Assembly (NCBI GenBank): GCA_035999765.1
Contig: CP108521.1
Coordinates: 2,046,001-2,110,000 of the forward strand
From: Streptomyces sp. NBC_01231
GTDB taxonomy: Bacteria > Actinomycetota > Actinomycetes > Streptomycetales > Streptomycetaceae
Direction of reading: 5' to 3'
Length of the DNA stretch: 64,000 nt
Shown: piece after piece, positions 8,413 to 18,733 of the stretch
How the letters are laid out: every line of letters begins with the position of its first letter
How positions within the stretch are numbered: position 1 is the stretch's first letter
Translations under genes and position numbers: made by a program
The notes under the pieces: generated by a model
What the model saw: the letters and a program-made list of their open reading frames with translations, nothing else
What the model was told of the DNA's origin: nothing
The model's database searches: none

Positions 8413-8440
8413 TCGGACCGGCCCCGAAAGGCCGGTCCGA
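8413..8440 (-). terminator. terminator of the pheST operon
   Basis: A perfect 11-bp stem (TCGGACCGGCC and GGCCGGTCCGA) with a 6-nt loop lies about 70 bp beyond the pheT stop codon on the minus strand. Confidence 0.75.
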
Positions 8441-8508
8441 TTCTGTCGACAGCATGGCAGGGGAGAGTCAATGGTCTTGCCTCCCTCACCAGGGGCGCTG
8501 GGCGGTGA

Positions 8509-11054
8509 CTAGCCCCGCAGCACCGCCCCCGTCCGCTCGCCCGCGAGGGCCACCGCCGCGTCCCGGGCCGCCGACGCCTCGTCGACGGTCAGCGTCCGGT
8601 CGGCCGCACGGAAGCGCAACGCGTACGCCAGCGACTTCTTGCCCTCACCGAGTTGCTCGGCGTTCTCGTACACGTCGAACAGCCGGATCGCCTCGAGCAG
8701 TTCGCCCGCGCCGTCGCGCAGCGCTGCCTCCACATCGGCATGCGGTACGAAACCGTCGACCACGAGGGCGACATCCTGCGTGGCGACAGGGAACGTGGAG
8801 ATGCCGGGCGCCTGCACGGTCGCGTCGCTCACCTTCTCCAGCGCGTCCAGGTCGAGCTCCATCGCACAGGTACGGGCGGGCAGCCCGAGCGCCTTCAGCA
8901 CCCGCGGATGCAGCTCGCCCGCGTGCCCCACGACCCGCTCGGCACCGTCGGCGACCACCACCAGCTCGGCGCACCGGCCCGGATGCCACGGCCCGTACTG
9001 CCCACCGCGGACGACCAGTTCGGCACCGGCCTCCCGCGCCACCGCACGCGCCGCCTCGACCGCGTCGGCCCAGTCCGCCGGGCGGCCCTTGCCCCACCAG
9101 CCGGCCTGTTCGCGGCCGCCCGCGAGGACGACGGCGACATGGCGCGGCTGCTCGGGCAGCGTGGCGTTCAGCGCGGCGATCTCCTCGCCGGTGGGACGCC
9201 GGTCCACCGGCGGGGCGACGGCGACCCGCCGCTCCTCGCGCGGCTGGAAGACCAGACCGGTCTCGAACAGCGCGAGGTCGTGCGAGCCGCGGCCGTCATT
9301 GCGCCGCAGGGCCGCCAGCAGGCCCGGCAGCAGCGACGTACGGAGCGCGGGCTCCTCGTCGCTGAGCGGGTTGACCAGCTTGACGACGCGGCGGGCCGGG
9401 TCGTCGGCCGAGAGGCCGAGCTGGTCGAAGACCTGCTCGTTGACGAAGGGGTAGTTCGGCGCCTCGACATATCCGGACCCGGCCAGGGCCCGTCCGACGC
9501 GGCGGTGCAACCGCTGCCGGTGGGTGAGGCCGCGGCCCGCGGGGGGCCTGGGCAGTGTGGAGGGCAGGTTCTCGTAGCCCTCCAGGCGGATGACCTCCTC
9601 CGCCAGGTCGTTCGGACGGCGCAGGTCGGGCCGCCAGGACGGCACCGTGACGATCAGCTCGTCCTGCCCGTACACGTCGCAGCCGACCTCCTGCAGCCGG
9701 CGTACGACGACCTCGCGGCCGTACTCGACGCCCGCGACCTTGTCGGGGTGGTCGGCGGGGACGGTGATGGTGTGCGGCCCGGACGGGGCGACCACCTCGG
9801 TGACGCCGGCCTCGGCGGTGCCGCCCGCGAGCAGCACGAGGAGGTCGACGGTGCGCTGCGCGGCGGCGGATGCGGCCTGCGGGTCCACCCCGCGTTCGAA
9901 GCGGCGGGACGCCTCGGAGGACAGCTTGTGGCGGCGAGCCGTGCGCGCGATGGAGACGGCGTCGAAGTGCGCGGCCTCGATCACGACGTCGGTCGTGCCC
10001 TCGGCCTCCATGGGGGTCCCCCCGGTCGAGGGAATTCGAGACTGGGGGAGATCGGCGATCTCCGTGTTGGCGCCGCCCATTACACCGGCGAGCCCGATGG
10101 GGCCGCGGTCGTCCACGATGACCAGGTCCTCGGCGTGCAGGGTGCGCGTGACGCCGTCGAGGGTGGCGATCTTCTCGCCCTCCTCGGCCCGGCGCACGCC
10201 GATGGTCCCCTGGACGAGTCCACGGTCGTAGGCGTGCAGCGGCTGGCCCAGCTCCATCATCACGTAGTTGGTGACGTCGACGGCGAGGGAGATCGGACGC
10301 ATGCCGACCTTCTGCAGTCGGCGCTGGAGCCAGAGCGGGGAGCGGGCCTCCGGGCTCAGACCGGTCACCGTACGCGCGGTGAAGCGGTCGCAGCCCAGCG
10401 GTTCCGAGACCCGGACCGGGTAGCCGAACGCGTTCGGGGCGGGGACGTCGAGCAGCGCCGGGTCGCGCAGCGGCAGACCGTAGGCGATGGCGGTCTCGCG
10501 GGCGACGCCGCGGATGGACAGGCAGTCGCCGCGGTTGGCGGTGACGGCGATGTCCAGGACCTCGTCGACCAGTTCGAGGAGCTCGATGGCGTCCTTGCCG
10601 ACCTCGGTCTCCGGCGGCAGCACGATGATGCCGTGGCTGCCGTCGTCGCCCATGCCCAGCTCGTCGCCGGAGCAGATCATGCCGTGGGACGTCTTGCCGT
10701 ACGTCTTGCGCGCGGAGATCGAGAAGCCGCCCGGGAGCGTGGCGCCGGGCAGCACCACGACGACCTTGTCGCCGACGGCGAAGTTGCGGGCGCCGCAGAC
10801 GATCTCCTGGGGCTCACCAGTACCGTTGGCCTGACCGACGTCGACGGTGCAGAAGCGGATGGGCTTCTTGAAGCCCTCCAACTCCTCGATGGTCAGCACC
10901 TGCCCGACCACCAGGGGACCCTTGAGGTCGGCGCCGAGGTGCTCGACCGTCTCGACCTCCAGGCCGGCCGACACCAGCTGGGCCTGGACGTCACGACCGG
11001 TTTCGGTCGCCGGCAGGTCGACGTACTCCCGCAGCCAGGAAAGCGGGACGCGCA

Positions 11055-11055
<1 letters not shown>
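8509..11055 (-). CDS. pheT: phenylalanyl-tRNA synthetase beta subunit
   Basis: The 848-residue beta chain of the alpha2-beta2 synthetase charges tRNA-Phe in the cytoplasm. It begins [15 protein letters not shown] and carries the tRNA-binding (EMAP-like) domain at about 40-155, the B3/B4 editing region ([18 protein letters not shown]), the B5 domain and a C-terminal ferredoxin-like anticodon-binding domain ([17 protein letters not shown]). Its start overlaps the pheS stop by one base (TGATG), implying translational coupling. A short palindromic repeat at 10012-10050 has been captured in frame, adding roughly 14-16 residues ([14 protein letters not shown]) between ANTEIAD and [11 protein letters not shown]. 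The reading frame is intact, so the insertion is tolerated. Confidence 0.97.
10012..10050. repeat. short palindromic Streptomyces repeat inserted in frame in pheT
   Basis: A C-run of five, an inner CTCGA, an ATTCCC loop, TCGAC and a G-run of six form a hairpin about 39 bp long inside pheT. Its outline (CCCCC, CTCGA, TCGA, GGGGGG, ACCCCC) matches the dispersed GC-rich palindrome frequently seen between Streptomyces genes. Here it is read through as [14 protein letters not shown]. Identification of the repeat family is from memory. Confidence 0.65.
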
Positions 11056-12215
<1,160 letters not shown>

Positions 12216-12313
12216 TCACCGACTCACTCAGAGGTCGGAGGGCCGTCCATGGGACACAAAGGTGCCAGAGGCCGAGTCTAACGGGGTGCGGATGGGCGGA
12301 TGCGCCCGCGGGC

Positions 12314-13459
12314 TCAGGTCAGATAGGCCGGAGCGCTCACGGGCAACGTAAATCGGAACTCCGCGCCGCCGCCGGGCGCGCGGCCGACCGTGATGGTGCC
12401 GCCGTGGACCTCGACGATGCCCTTGACGATGTAGAGCCCGAGGCCGGTGCCACCGCGCTTGCTGCCCCGCCAGAAGCGGGTGAAGACGCGGTTCATGGAC
12501 TCCTCCGGGATGCCGGACCCCTCGTCGCTCACCGTGACCGACGTGGCAGCGTTCTCGTGGCCTTCCCCTTCGCGCGGGGACGCCGTGGGCGTGATGTCAA
12601 TCGTGACGGTTCCCTCGCCGTGGCGCACCGCGTTTTCCAGCAGGTTGCTGAGCACCTGGTCGATCTTGTCGGGGTCGGCCCACAGGTCGGGCAGCGGCTG
12701 CTCCAGGCGCAGCAGGAACCGGTCGGCGGGCAGCCCGGCGGCGACATAGGACTGGATGTGGCGGCCGACGGCGGCGCCGATGTCGACGGGCTGGCGGCGC
12801 AGCTCCAGCCGCCCGGAGTCGATCCGCGAGATGTCCAGGAGTTCGGCGATGAGCCGGGTGACCCGGTCGGCGTCCGCGTCGACGGTCTCCAGCATCAGCC
12901 GCTTCTGGTCGTCGGTGAACCTCTCCCACTTGGCGAGGAGGGTGGCGGTGAAGCCCTTGACGGAGGTGAGCGGGGACCGCAGTTCGTGGGCGACGGTGGC
13001 GATCAGCTCGGCATGGCTGCGTTCGGTGCGGCGGCGGGCCTCGGTGTCGCGGAGGGAGACCACGACACGGCGGACGGCTCCGGTGGGCGCGGTGCGGACG
13101 TAGCGCGCGGAGACGAGGACCTCACGGCCGCCGGGCAGCAGGAGGTTGCGCTCGGGCTGGCGGAACCGGATCGCGAGGCCGCCGTACGGGTCGGTCAGCT
13201 GCCACCAGCGACGTCCTTCCAGGTCCTCCAGGGGGAGGGCCTTCTCCAGCCGCTGCCCGAGGGCGTCGGCGGCGGGGACGGCGGTGATGCGTTCGGCGGC
13301 GGCGTTGAAGCAGATCACGTGCCCGTGCTCGTCGGCGACGACCAGGCCGTCGGGCAGCTGGTCGGGGTCGATGCCGAGCTCGGCGAGATCACCGGGCCGG
13401 GCCGCGGACGGGTGCCGCACATTCCGTGCCCCCGGTGCGCTGCTCGTGCCGACGCTCAT
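12314..13459 (-). CDS. orphan sensor histidine kinase with PAS domain
   Basis: This 381-residue protein has no membrane segment and should be cytoplasmic. A PAS-like domain occupies about residues 35-140 (LPDGLVVADEHGHVICFNAAAERI). The phosphoacceptor is His158 in VAHELRSPLTS. N, G1 and G2 boxes follow (NLLENAVRHG near 280, VSDEGSGIPEE, GGTGLGLYIVKGI). No response regulator is adjacent: the neighbours are the TrmH-family gene and pheS. It is therefore an orphan kinase whose partner is elsewhere. The position between translation genes is a conserved Streptomyces arrangement as I recall it; the signal is unknown. Confidence 0.92.
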   Translation of the reverse strand: MSVGTSSAPGARNVRHPSAARPGDLAELGIDPDQLPDGLVVADEHGHVICFNAAAERITAVPAADALGQRLEKALPLEDLEGRRWWQLTDPYGGLAIRFRQPERNLLLPGGREVLVSARYVRTAPTGAVRRVVVSLRDTEARRRTERSHAELIATVAHELRSPLTSVKGFTATLLAKWERFTDDQKRLMLETVDADADRVTRLIAELLDISRIDSGRLELRRQPVDIGAAVGRHIQSYVAAGLPADRFLLRLEQPLPDLWADPDKIDQVLSNLLENAVRHGEGTVTIDITPTASPREGEGHENAATSVTVSDEGSGIPEESMNRVFTRFWRGSKRGGTGLGLYIVKGIVEVHGGTITVGRAPGGGAEFRFTLPVSAPAYLT

Positions 13460-13524
13460 CCCCGTACCCCACCTCTCAGACGGCCTCTCAGCTGGCGCAG
13501 TGGGCCCCCGAGCTGGTCACCCTA

Positions 13525-14373
13525 CTAGCTCTCGGTGACGGAACGGCACCCTGCGGAGGCGCGCTGTGCACGGGCTGACGCATAGAGACATACGGCGGCG
13601 GCGGTGGCGAGGTTCAGACTCTCGGCCTTCCCGTGGATCGGGACGCGCACCACGGCGTCCGCGAGCGCGCGGGTCTCCTCCGGCAGCCCCCAGGCCTCGT
13701 TCCCGAACACCCAGGCGGTGGGCCCGCCCATGGTCCCCTTGTCCAGTTCGTCGTCGAGATCGTCGGTCCCGGCACCGTCGGCGGCGAGGATCCGCACACC
13801 GGCGTCCTTGAGTCCGGCGACGGCCTGCTCGACGGGCACGCCGACAGCGACGGGGAGGTGGAACAGGGACCCGACGGACGCCCGTACGGTCTTGGGGTTG
13901 TACAGGTCGACGGAGGCGTCGGTGAGGACGACGGCCTCGGCGCCGGCGGCGTCCGCGCAGCGCAGCACGGTGCCGGCGTTCCCGGGATCCCGTACGTGGG
14001 CGAGCACGGCGACGAGCTTGGGCCGGGCCCTCAGGATGTCCTCGAAGGGCGTGTCGAGGAACCGGCAGACGCCGACGAGGCCCTGCGGGGTGACGGTGGT
14101 CGAGATGTCGGCGATCACAAGATCGTCGGCCAGGTGCACCCGCGCCCCGGCGGCACGCGCCTCCCCGATGATGTCGGCGTACCGCTCCGCGGCGTCGAGC
14201 GTGGCGAACAACTCGACCAACGTGGACGCGTGCGCCGCCGCCTCCCGCACCGCCTGCGGCCCCTCCGCGAGGAACAGCCGCTCCTTCCCCCGGAAGTTCC
14301 GCCTGGCGAGCCGCCGGGCGGCGGAGACGCGGGGGGAACGGGGGGAGATCAGCTCGGGGGTGGCGGGGGGCAT
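13525..14373 (-). CDS. TrmH/SpoU-family RNA 2'-O-methyltransferase
   Basis: The product is 282 residues if ATG 14373 is used. That start follows GAAAGTGAG, whereas the frame upstream runs through the rplT terminator region. An N-terminal substrate-binding domain (SAARRLARRNFRGKERLFLAEG) precedes the SPOUT knot: VRDPGNAGTVLRCADAAGA (motif 1), WVFGNEAWGLPEE (motif 2) and VPIHGKAESLNLATAAAVCLY (motif 3). Such enzymes methylate ribose 2'-OH in rRNA or tRNA. The exact target is not deducible, but 23S rRNA is likely by family. It lies downstream of rplT but beyond a strong terminator, so it may be transcribed separately. Confidence 0.92.
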   Translation of the reverse strand: MPPATPELISPRSPRVSAARRLARRNFRGKERLFLAEGPQAVREAAAHASTLVELFATLDAAERYADIIGEARAAGARVHLADDLVIADISTTVTPQGLVGVCRFLDTPFEDILRARPKLVAVLAHVRDPGNAGTVLRCADAAGAEAVVLTDASVDLYNPKTVRASVGSLFHLPVAVGVPVEQAVAGLKDAGVRILAADGAGTDDLDDELDKGTMGGPTAWVFGNEAWGLPEETRALADAVVRVPIHGKAESLNLATAAAVCLYASARAQRASAGCRSVTES

Positions 14374-14500
14374 GAGGCTCACTTTCAGATCTTCTGTCCG
14401 CCGCGACGGCGGCCAACCACGACGGCGGACGACCTGGGGGATCCCCACGCCCGCACCGCGGCGTGGAGGTGCCGAATCCGTCCGCACCACTCAAACGCAA

Positions 14501-14532
14501 CGGACCCGCAGGCCGCGAAGCCTACGGGTCCG
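14501..14532 (-). terminator. terminator of the infC-rpmI-rplT operon
   Basis: CGGACCCG (14501-14508) pairs with CGGGTCCG (14525-14532). After one C/A mismatch, AGGC pairs with GCCT, leaving a 6-nt loop. It lies 34 bp past the rplT stop. Confidence 0.75.
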
Positions 14533-14565
14533 GAAAGTCACGTCGGACTACAGCCGGCGTCGGCG

Positions 14566-14949
14566 TCACGCCGCCTTCGGGGCGTTGACGTCGCTCGGCA
14601 GCGCCTTCTGGGCCGCCTCGACGAGCGCGGCGAACGCGCTCGCGTCGTTCACGGCGAGCTCGGCCAGGATCTTGCGGTCGACCTCGATGTTCGCGGCGTT
14701 CAGACCCTGGATGAAGCGGTTGTAGGTGATGCCGTTGGCGCGGGCAGCGGCGTTGATGCGCTGGATCCACAGCCGACGGAAGTCACCCTTGCGCTTCTTG
14801 CGGTCGTTGTAGTTGTAGACCAGCGAGTGGGTGACCTGCTCCTTGGCCTTGCGGTACAGGCGCGAACGCTGACCGCGGTAGCCGGAGGCCTGCTCGAGGA
14901 TCGCCCGGCGCTTCTTGTGGGCGTTGACTGCCCGCTTGACGCGTGCCAC
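14566..14949 (-). CDS. rplT: 50S ribosomal protein L20
   Basis: The 127-residue protein binds 23S rRNA early in 50S assembly. The sequence is canonical: [18 protein letters not shown], a basic extended N-terminus, [18 protein letters not shown] and YNRFIQGL. It is the last gene of the infC-rpmI-rplT operon (89 bp after rpmI). In other bacteria L20 represses its own operon by binding leader RNA; the long leader upstream of infC here could serve the same purpose, but that is inference. Confidence 0.98.
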   Translation of the reverse strand: MARVKRAVNAHKKRRAILEQASGYRGQRSRLYRKAKEQVTHSLVYNYNDRKKRKGDFRRLWIQRINAAARANGITYNRFIQGLNAANIEVDRKILAELAVNDASAFAALVEAAQKALPSDVNAPKAA

Positions 14950-15038
14950 TTGTTAACTCCTTGTGCTGGGTCACGAGGGTGACCCGAGAACGGCTTGGTC
15001 CCGGATATCGGCTGCGCCCTGCCCACGCAGGGCGCGCA

Positions 15039-15233
15039 CTACATCCCGAGGAGCTTCTTCACCTTGGCGGCGTCGCCCGGCGCCAGCTCGACGGTGCCGG
15101 CCAGGCGGCGGGTCAGCGTCGAGGGCTTGTGCTCCAGGTAGTGGCGGCGGTTGGCACGCTGGCGGAGCACCTTGCCCGACCCGGTCACCCGAAAGCGCTT
15201 CTTGGCACCGCTGTGCGTCTTGTTCTTCGGCAT
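15039..15233 (-). CDS. rpmI: 50S ribosomal protein L35
   Basis: The canonical 64-residue L35 begins [20 protein letters not shown] and ends VKKLLGM. It is highly basic. It lies between infC and rplT in the usual operon order, 111 bp downstream of infC. Confidence 0.98.
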   Translation of the reverse strand: MPKNKTHSGAKKRFRVTGSGKVLRQRANRRHYLEHKPSTLTRRLAGTVELAPGDAAKVKKLLGM

Positions 15234-15344
15234 GGCGCCGTTCACTCCTCGTCGGTGGCGCTCCGATGCCCGGTCACGAAAACCGGGCACGGTGGAGCGT
15301 CGCTCTTGTATCGGTTAGGTCCTGGGGACTCGCGTCCCCGGGGA

Positions 15345-16019
15345 TCACGCGTCGGCGGAAGCCTCGGCAGGAGCCTCGACGTCCTCCACGACGTGCTCGA
15401 TCTCCACGTCGTCGGACTCCGCGGCGTTCTGCGACTTGCCGGGGTTGGCCTTCGCTTCGGCCTTGCGGGCTTCCTGCGCCTGGCGAGCCTCGGCCATCGC
15501 CTCGGTCTTCTTCTTGTGCGGACCGAGAACCATGATCATGTTTCGGCCGTCCTGCTTCGGGTTCGACTCCACGAAACCGAGGTCGGCCACGTCCTCCGCG
15601 AGACGCTGCAGCAGTCGGTAGCCCAGCTCGGGCCGGGACTGCTCGCGACCACGGAACATGATCGTGATCTTGACCTTGTCGCCCTGCTTGAGGAACCGGA
15701 CGACGTGACCCTTCTTGGTGTCATAGTCGTGCGGGTCGATCTTCGGCCGGAGCTTCATTTCCTTGATGACCGTGTGCGCCTGGTTCTTGCGCGCCTCACG
15801 GGCCTTCATGGCCGACTCGTACTTGAACTTCCCGTAGTCCATGAGCTTGCACACAGGCGGACGGGCGGTCGCCGCCACCTCGACCAGGTCCAGGTCGTAC
15901 TCCTGTGCAAGCTCCAGTGCCTTGGCCAGGGGGACAATGCCCACCTGCTCGCCACTGGGACCTACAAGTCGCACCTCGGGAACGCGAATCCGGTCGTTGA
16001 TGCGGGGCTCGGCGCTGAT
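15345..16019 (-). CDS. infC: translation initiation factor IF-3 with an ATC start codon
   Basis: IF-3 (224 residues) binds the 30S subunit and checks the initiator codon. The conserved N-terminus [19 protein letters not shown] begins right after an ATC at 16017-16019, preceded by a perfect GAGGAGG ribosome binding site at 16024-16030. A later GTG (15974) would remove the start of the N-terminal domain and has no such site. Rare AUU/AUC/AUA starts are the known autoregulatory device of infC, because IF-3 discriminates against them. The body is standard ([45 protein letters not shown]), followed by an acidic C-terminal tail of about 50 residues rich in Glu and Ala, as in other actinomycetes. 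Confidence 0.95.
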   Translation of the reverse strand: MSAEPRINDRIRVPEVRLVGPSGEQVGIVPLAKALELAQEYDLDLVEVAATARPPVCKLMDYGKFKYESAMKAREARKNQAHTVIKEMKLRPKIDPHDYDTKKGHVVRFLKQGDKVKITIMFRGREQSRPELGYRLLQRLAEDVADLGFVESNPKQDGRNMIMVLGPHKKKTEAMAEARQAQEARKAEAKANPGKSQNAAESDDVEIEHVVEDVEAPAEASADA

Positions 16020-16352
16020 GGATCCTCCTCGGTTAGCACCACACGACCATCTGGCGGACGGCCGCGTTTGTCTCTATTAGACAGACCTAACCGCACCGAA
16101 GCACAAAAAATGCCCCGGGACGATCACAGGCGGGGCTCCAAGCACTACCGGAGCACCGCCGCGGTGATGCCGCGGGGCGCACTTTCGGGCGACTCCATCG
16201 TCCGTACGGAACGATGGTGGCCGCCTGACCGGGGTGACCCGCCATCCCGAGGGACGGTCAGGTGGGAGATCGGAGCCTCCACTTGTGGGCCGGGCATTGC
16301 TGTCCCGGCCGGTCATCACACAAGGTTAGCAGCTACCCGGGGGTGGTGCGAA
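16020..16352 (-). promoter_or_regulatory. long structured leader and promoter of infC
   Basis: About 300 nt separate a possible promoter (TTCGCA at 16347-16352, 18-bp spacer, TAACCT at 16323-16328, minus strand) from the infC start. The leader holds several strong inverted repeats, including CCATCGT/ACGATGG around 16196-16218 with an inner CCGTACGG, and a terminator-like hairpin with a T-run at 16105-16136. This is the design of an attenuated ribosomal-protein leader such as those bound by L20. The promoter call is by eye. Confidence 0.5.
16105..16136 (-). terminator. intrinsic terminator/attenuator inside the infC leader
   Basis: Read on the minus strand, GCCCCG (16136-16131), a 13-nt loop, CGGGGC (16117-16112), A, then six T residues (16110-16105). 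A U-tract terminator is rare in this GC-rich genome. It sits about 85 nt before the infC start with no gene ending upstream, so it is best explained as an attenuator. Confidence 0.6.
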
Positions 16353-16383
16353 CCGTCGTACACCGGGCCCTATCGTGTGGGGC

Positions 16384-16758
16384 ATGAGTGACACCCCTGC
16401 TGAGTCCGCCGAGTCTGCCACCGGCCCCGACTTCGACGAGATGGCCCGCGACATCGCCGAGGTCCCCGCCGTCGAGGTGATCGTGACGGTCGCCGTCAAC
16501 CTGATGAGCGCCGCCGCCGTGAAGCTCGGCCTGACCGAGGAGGGCGACAAGTACAAGGACCTGGACGAGGCCCGCAAGCTGATCCACGCCCTCGCCGGTC
16601 TGCTCGACGGAAGCGCGACCGAGATCAGCTCCTTCCACGCGGCACCGCTGCGGGACGGCCTGAAGTCGCTCCAGCTGGCGTTCCGCGAGGCCTCCCTCGT
16701 CCCGGACGAGCCGGGCCAGGGCCCGGGCGAGAAGTACACGGGCCCGATCTACGGCTAG
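16384..16758 (+). CDS. DUF1844 domain protein
   Basis: This acidic 124-residue protein is divergent from infC. Residues about 15-105 form the DUF1844 domain (FDEMARDIAEVPAVEVIVTVAVNL, LIHALAGLL, LRDGLKSLQLAFRE), followed by a Pro/Gly-rich tail. DUF1844 proteins are typically encoded next to infC in actinomycetes; the function is unknown. No signal or membrane segment is apparent. ATG 16384 was chosen because the upstream in-frame ATG would lie only three codons earlier without a better ribosome binding site. Confidence 0.9.
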   Translation: MSDTPAESAESATGPDFDEMARDIAEVPAVEVIVTVAVNLMSAAAVKLGLTEEGDKYKDLDEARKLIHALAGLLDGSATEISSFHAAPLRDGLKSLQLAFREASLVPDEPGQGPGEKYTGPIYG

Positions 16759-16791
16759 TCCGTTCCACGGCTGTCCAGTTCCACGGCCGGC

Positions 16792-17529
16792 TCATCCGCG
16801 TACGTACAAGGGCTCGCCCGGCGGCGTCGCCCCGGCCGGCAGCAGTGCCAGGTCGAGGCCACGCACCAGGCGGGCCCTGAGCGTCTCGTCGGCGGCCAGC
16901 CGCTCGGCGACCGCGCGGGCGGCCTCGGCCGGGGGTGCGGACGCGTCCAGTACGAGGGCGAGGGTTCCGTCGGCCTGTCCGGGCCCGAGGTGGGCGCGGA
17001 GCACACCCGGCTCGGCGGCCACCGCGGTCCGTACCGCGTCGCGGACCGCCGGGTCGGCGAGCGGATCGGCCGTCGTACGGCCCTCGGCGAGCGCGAGCAG
17101 CGCGGACCCCCTCAGCTCGTACGGCACCGGTCCGGCCAGATCGAGCACGAGTGTGTCGGCCTTCTCGTGCGCGGCGGCCTGGAGGGCCTGGTGCAGGGGT
17201 ACGGCGACGGGGCGGGCCTCGGGGTCCCAGCGGGCCAGCGAGTCGGTGGAGGTGAAGGCCGGCAGGGCCGTACGGTGGCCGGCTTTCAGCGTCGGCACGG
17301 CCATGTCGCTGGTCTTCTCGCGGCGCAGCCCGTTCTCGTCCTCCTCGACCTCGCCGAGGACGGCCACGACGGGGACGAGGAGCCGGGCGTCCTTGAGCGC
17401 CTCCAGGACGGGTCCCTCGGCGTCGTGGTCGTTCGCCCAGGCCGCCAGCGCCGCGCTCAGCCGGGGGTCGGCCGTACCGTCGTCGTCGGAGAAGCCGGGG
17501 TCGGGAATGTTCTTGTTCGCCACGGTCAC
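16792..17529 (-). CDS. SseB-family protein (enhanced serine sensitivity type)
   Basis: The 245-residue protein opens VTVANKNIPDPGFSDDDG and has two SseB-like halves: LVPVVAVLGE plus a FTSTDSLARWDPEARPV segment, then a C-terminal SseB domain ending LPAGATPPGEPLYVRG. SseB proteins were named for serine sensitivity in E. coli, but the molecular role in actinomycetes is not known. GTG 17529 was chosen for the AGGG five bases upstream; a GTG two codons later is an alternative. It converges on the DUF1844 gene and is divergent from the serine hydrolase gene. Confidence 0.82.
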   Translation of the reverse strand: MTVANKNIPDPGFSDDDGTADPRLSAALAAWANDHDAEGPVLEALKDARLLVPVVAVLGEVEEDENGLRREKTSDMAVPTLKAGHRTALPAFTSTDSLARWDPEARPVAVPLHQALQAAAHEKADTLVLDLAGPVPYELRGSALLALAEGRTTADPLADPAVRDAVRTAVAAEPGVLRAHLGPGQADGTLALVLDASAPPAEAARAVAERLAADETLRARLVRGLDLALLPAGATPPGEPLYVRG

Positions 17530-17622
17530 CGACCCTATCGGGGGGATGCTGCTGGGCTTGTGCGGGTCCGGAAACCTGCTGGTGACGGCTTTCACGGTTT
17601 TCTCAGATTTCCCTGACACACA

Positions 17623-17640
17623 TCTAACGTCCGTCTAACG
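17623..17640 (+). promoter_or_regulatory. direct repeat TCTAACG with 11-bp period
   Basis: TCTAACG occurs at 17623-17629 and again at 17634-17640, exactly 11 bp apart, 34 bp before the start of the serine hydrolase gene. An 11-bp direct-repeat spacing is the hallmark of OmpR/PhoP-type response regulator boxes. No regulator is adjacent, so the assignment is tentative. Confidence 0.3.
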
Positions 17641-17673
17641 GGTCGCACAGTCGACGCCCCCAGCATCGCGGAC

Positions 17674-18729
17674 ATGGAGTCCTCCAGAGCCGCGCGAAGC
17701 CACCGCTCCCGCCCGCCCCGGCGGCGCCCGCTGCTGTACACCGCGCTCGCCACCGTCGCGGTCGTCGGTGCCACGGCCGCGGGGACGGTGTACGTGAAGG
17801 CGCAGGCGCACTCCGGTGCGGGCGTCGTATCGTCGGCGGGGACGCCGTCGGCCTCGTCGACGGCCACGGGTTCGACCGCGGCTTCGGCCTCGGGGGGTGG
17901 GGAGACATCGGTGGAACCCGTTGCGGAGCCGACGGTCAGTCACGACGCACTGCTGGCCGCCGCCATGAAGACGGTCAGCGTGGCGGACACCGCGGAGGTG
18001 TCGGTGGCGGTACTGGACCTCGACTCCGGCGCCGGCGCCGGGTACGGCGACGGGACCTTCGACACGGCGAGCATCGTCAAGGTCGACATCCTCGCGACGC
18101 TGCTGCTCCAGGCGCAGGACGCGGGCACACGTCTCACCGCGCGGGAGAAGTCGTACGCCACCGCGATGATCGAGAACAGCGACAACGACGCGGCGTCGGC
18201 GCTGTGGCGGGACATCGGTGGGGCCGACGGGCTGAACGCCGCGAACGAGCGGTTCGGGCTCAGGGCGACGGAGGGCGGCGAGGGGCCGCTGTGGGGGCTC
18301 ACGCAGACCACGGCCGCCGACCAACTCACCCTGCTCCAGCAGGTGTTCGGGGCGGACTCGGAGCTGAGTGAGGCCTCGCGGACGTATCTGCGGGGGCTGA
18401 TGGGGCAGATAGCCGCCGATCAGCACTGGGGGGTGTCGGTGGTGGCCGACGGCTCCGCGTGGGCGCTGAAGAACGGCTGGCTGGCACGCAGCACCACCGG
18501 TCTGTGGGACATCAACAGCATCGGGCGGGTGACCGTGGACGGCCATGACTGTCTGGTGGCCGCGCTGTCGAAGGGCAACGCCACGAAGGCGCGGGGGATT
18601 TCGCTGGTCGAGGCGGCGGCGAAGGCGGCGGTGTCGGTGTTCACGGCCGACGGGGCGGCGGGCTCGGCCTCCGCGTCGTCGGACTCCGCGGCCTCGGCCT
18701 CGGCCGCTTCGGTGTCTTCGGAGCGGTGA
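17674..18729 (+). CDS. extracytoplasmic serine hydrolase of the class A beta-lactamase fold
   Basis: The product is 351 residues. A basic N-terminus (residues 1-18) and a hydrophobic segment (about 19-41) suggest a signal anchor; no lipobox is present. A Ser/Thr/Ala-rich linker leads to the hydrolase domain from about residue 90. Catalytic motifs are SIVK (Ser133, Lys136), SDN (169-171) and KNG at 266-268 in place of the usual KTG. The omega-loop Glu of true beta-lactamases is not evident, so a peptidoglycan-related or esterase role is as likely as beta-lactam hydrolysis. The C-terminal 35 residues are a low-complexity Ala/Ser tail. It is monocistronic and converges on the VOC gene. Confidence 0.82.
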   Translation: MESSRAARSHRSRPPRRRPLLYTALATVAVVGATAAGTVYVKAQAHSGAGVVSSAGTPSASSTATGSTAASASGGGETSVEPVAEPTVSHDALLAAAMKTVSVADTAEVSVAVLDLDSGAGAGYGDGTFDTASIVKVDILATLLLQAQDAGTRLTAREKSYATAMIENSDNDAASALWRDIGGADGLNAANERFGLRATEGGEGPLWGLTQTTAADQLTLLQQVFGADSELSEASRTYLRGLMGQIAADQHWGVSVVADGSAWALKNGWLARSTTGLWDINSIGRVTVDGHDCLVAALSKGNATKARGISLVEAAAKAAVSVFTADGAAGSASASSDSAASASAASVSSER

Positions 18730-18733
18730 CCGG

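Larger units (their letters stand above)
8124..8508. other. 385-bp intergenic region between the regulator and pheT
   Basis: No gene is visible here. The region holds the regulator's promoter side (two palindromes at 8170-8217 and a TACTCT -10-like hexamer at 8153-8158 on the minus strand) and, at the other end, the pheST terminator hairpin. The middle part from about 8225 to 8400 shows nothing I can interpret. Confidence 0.6.
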
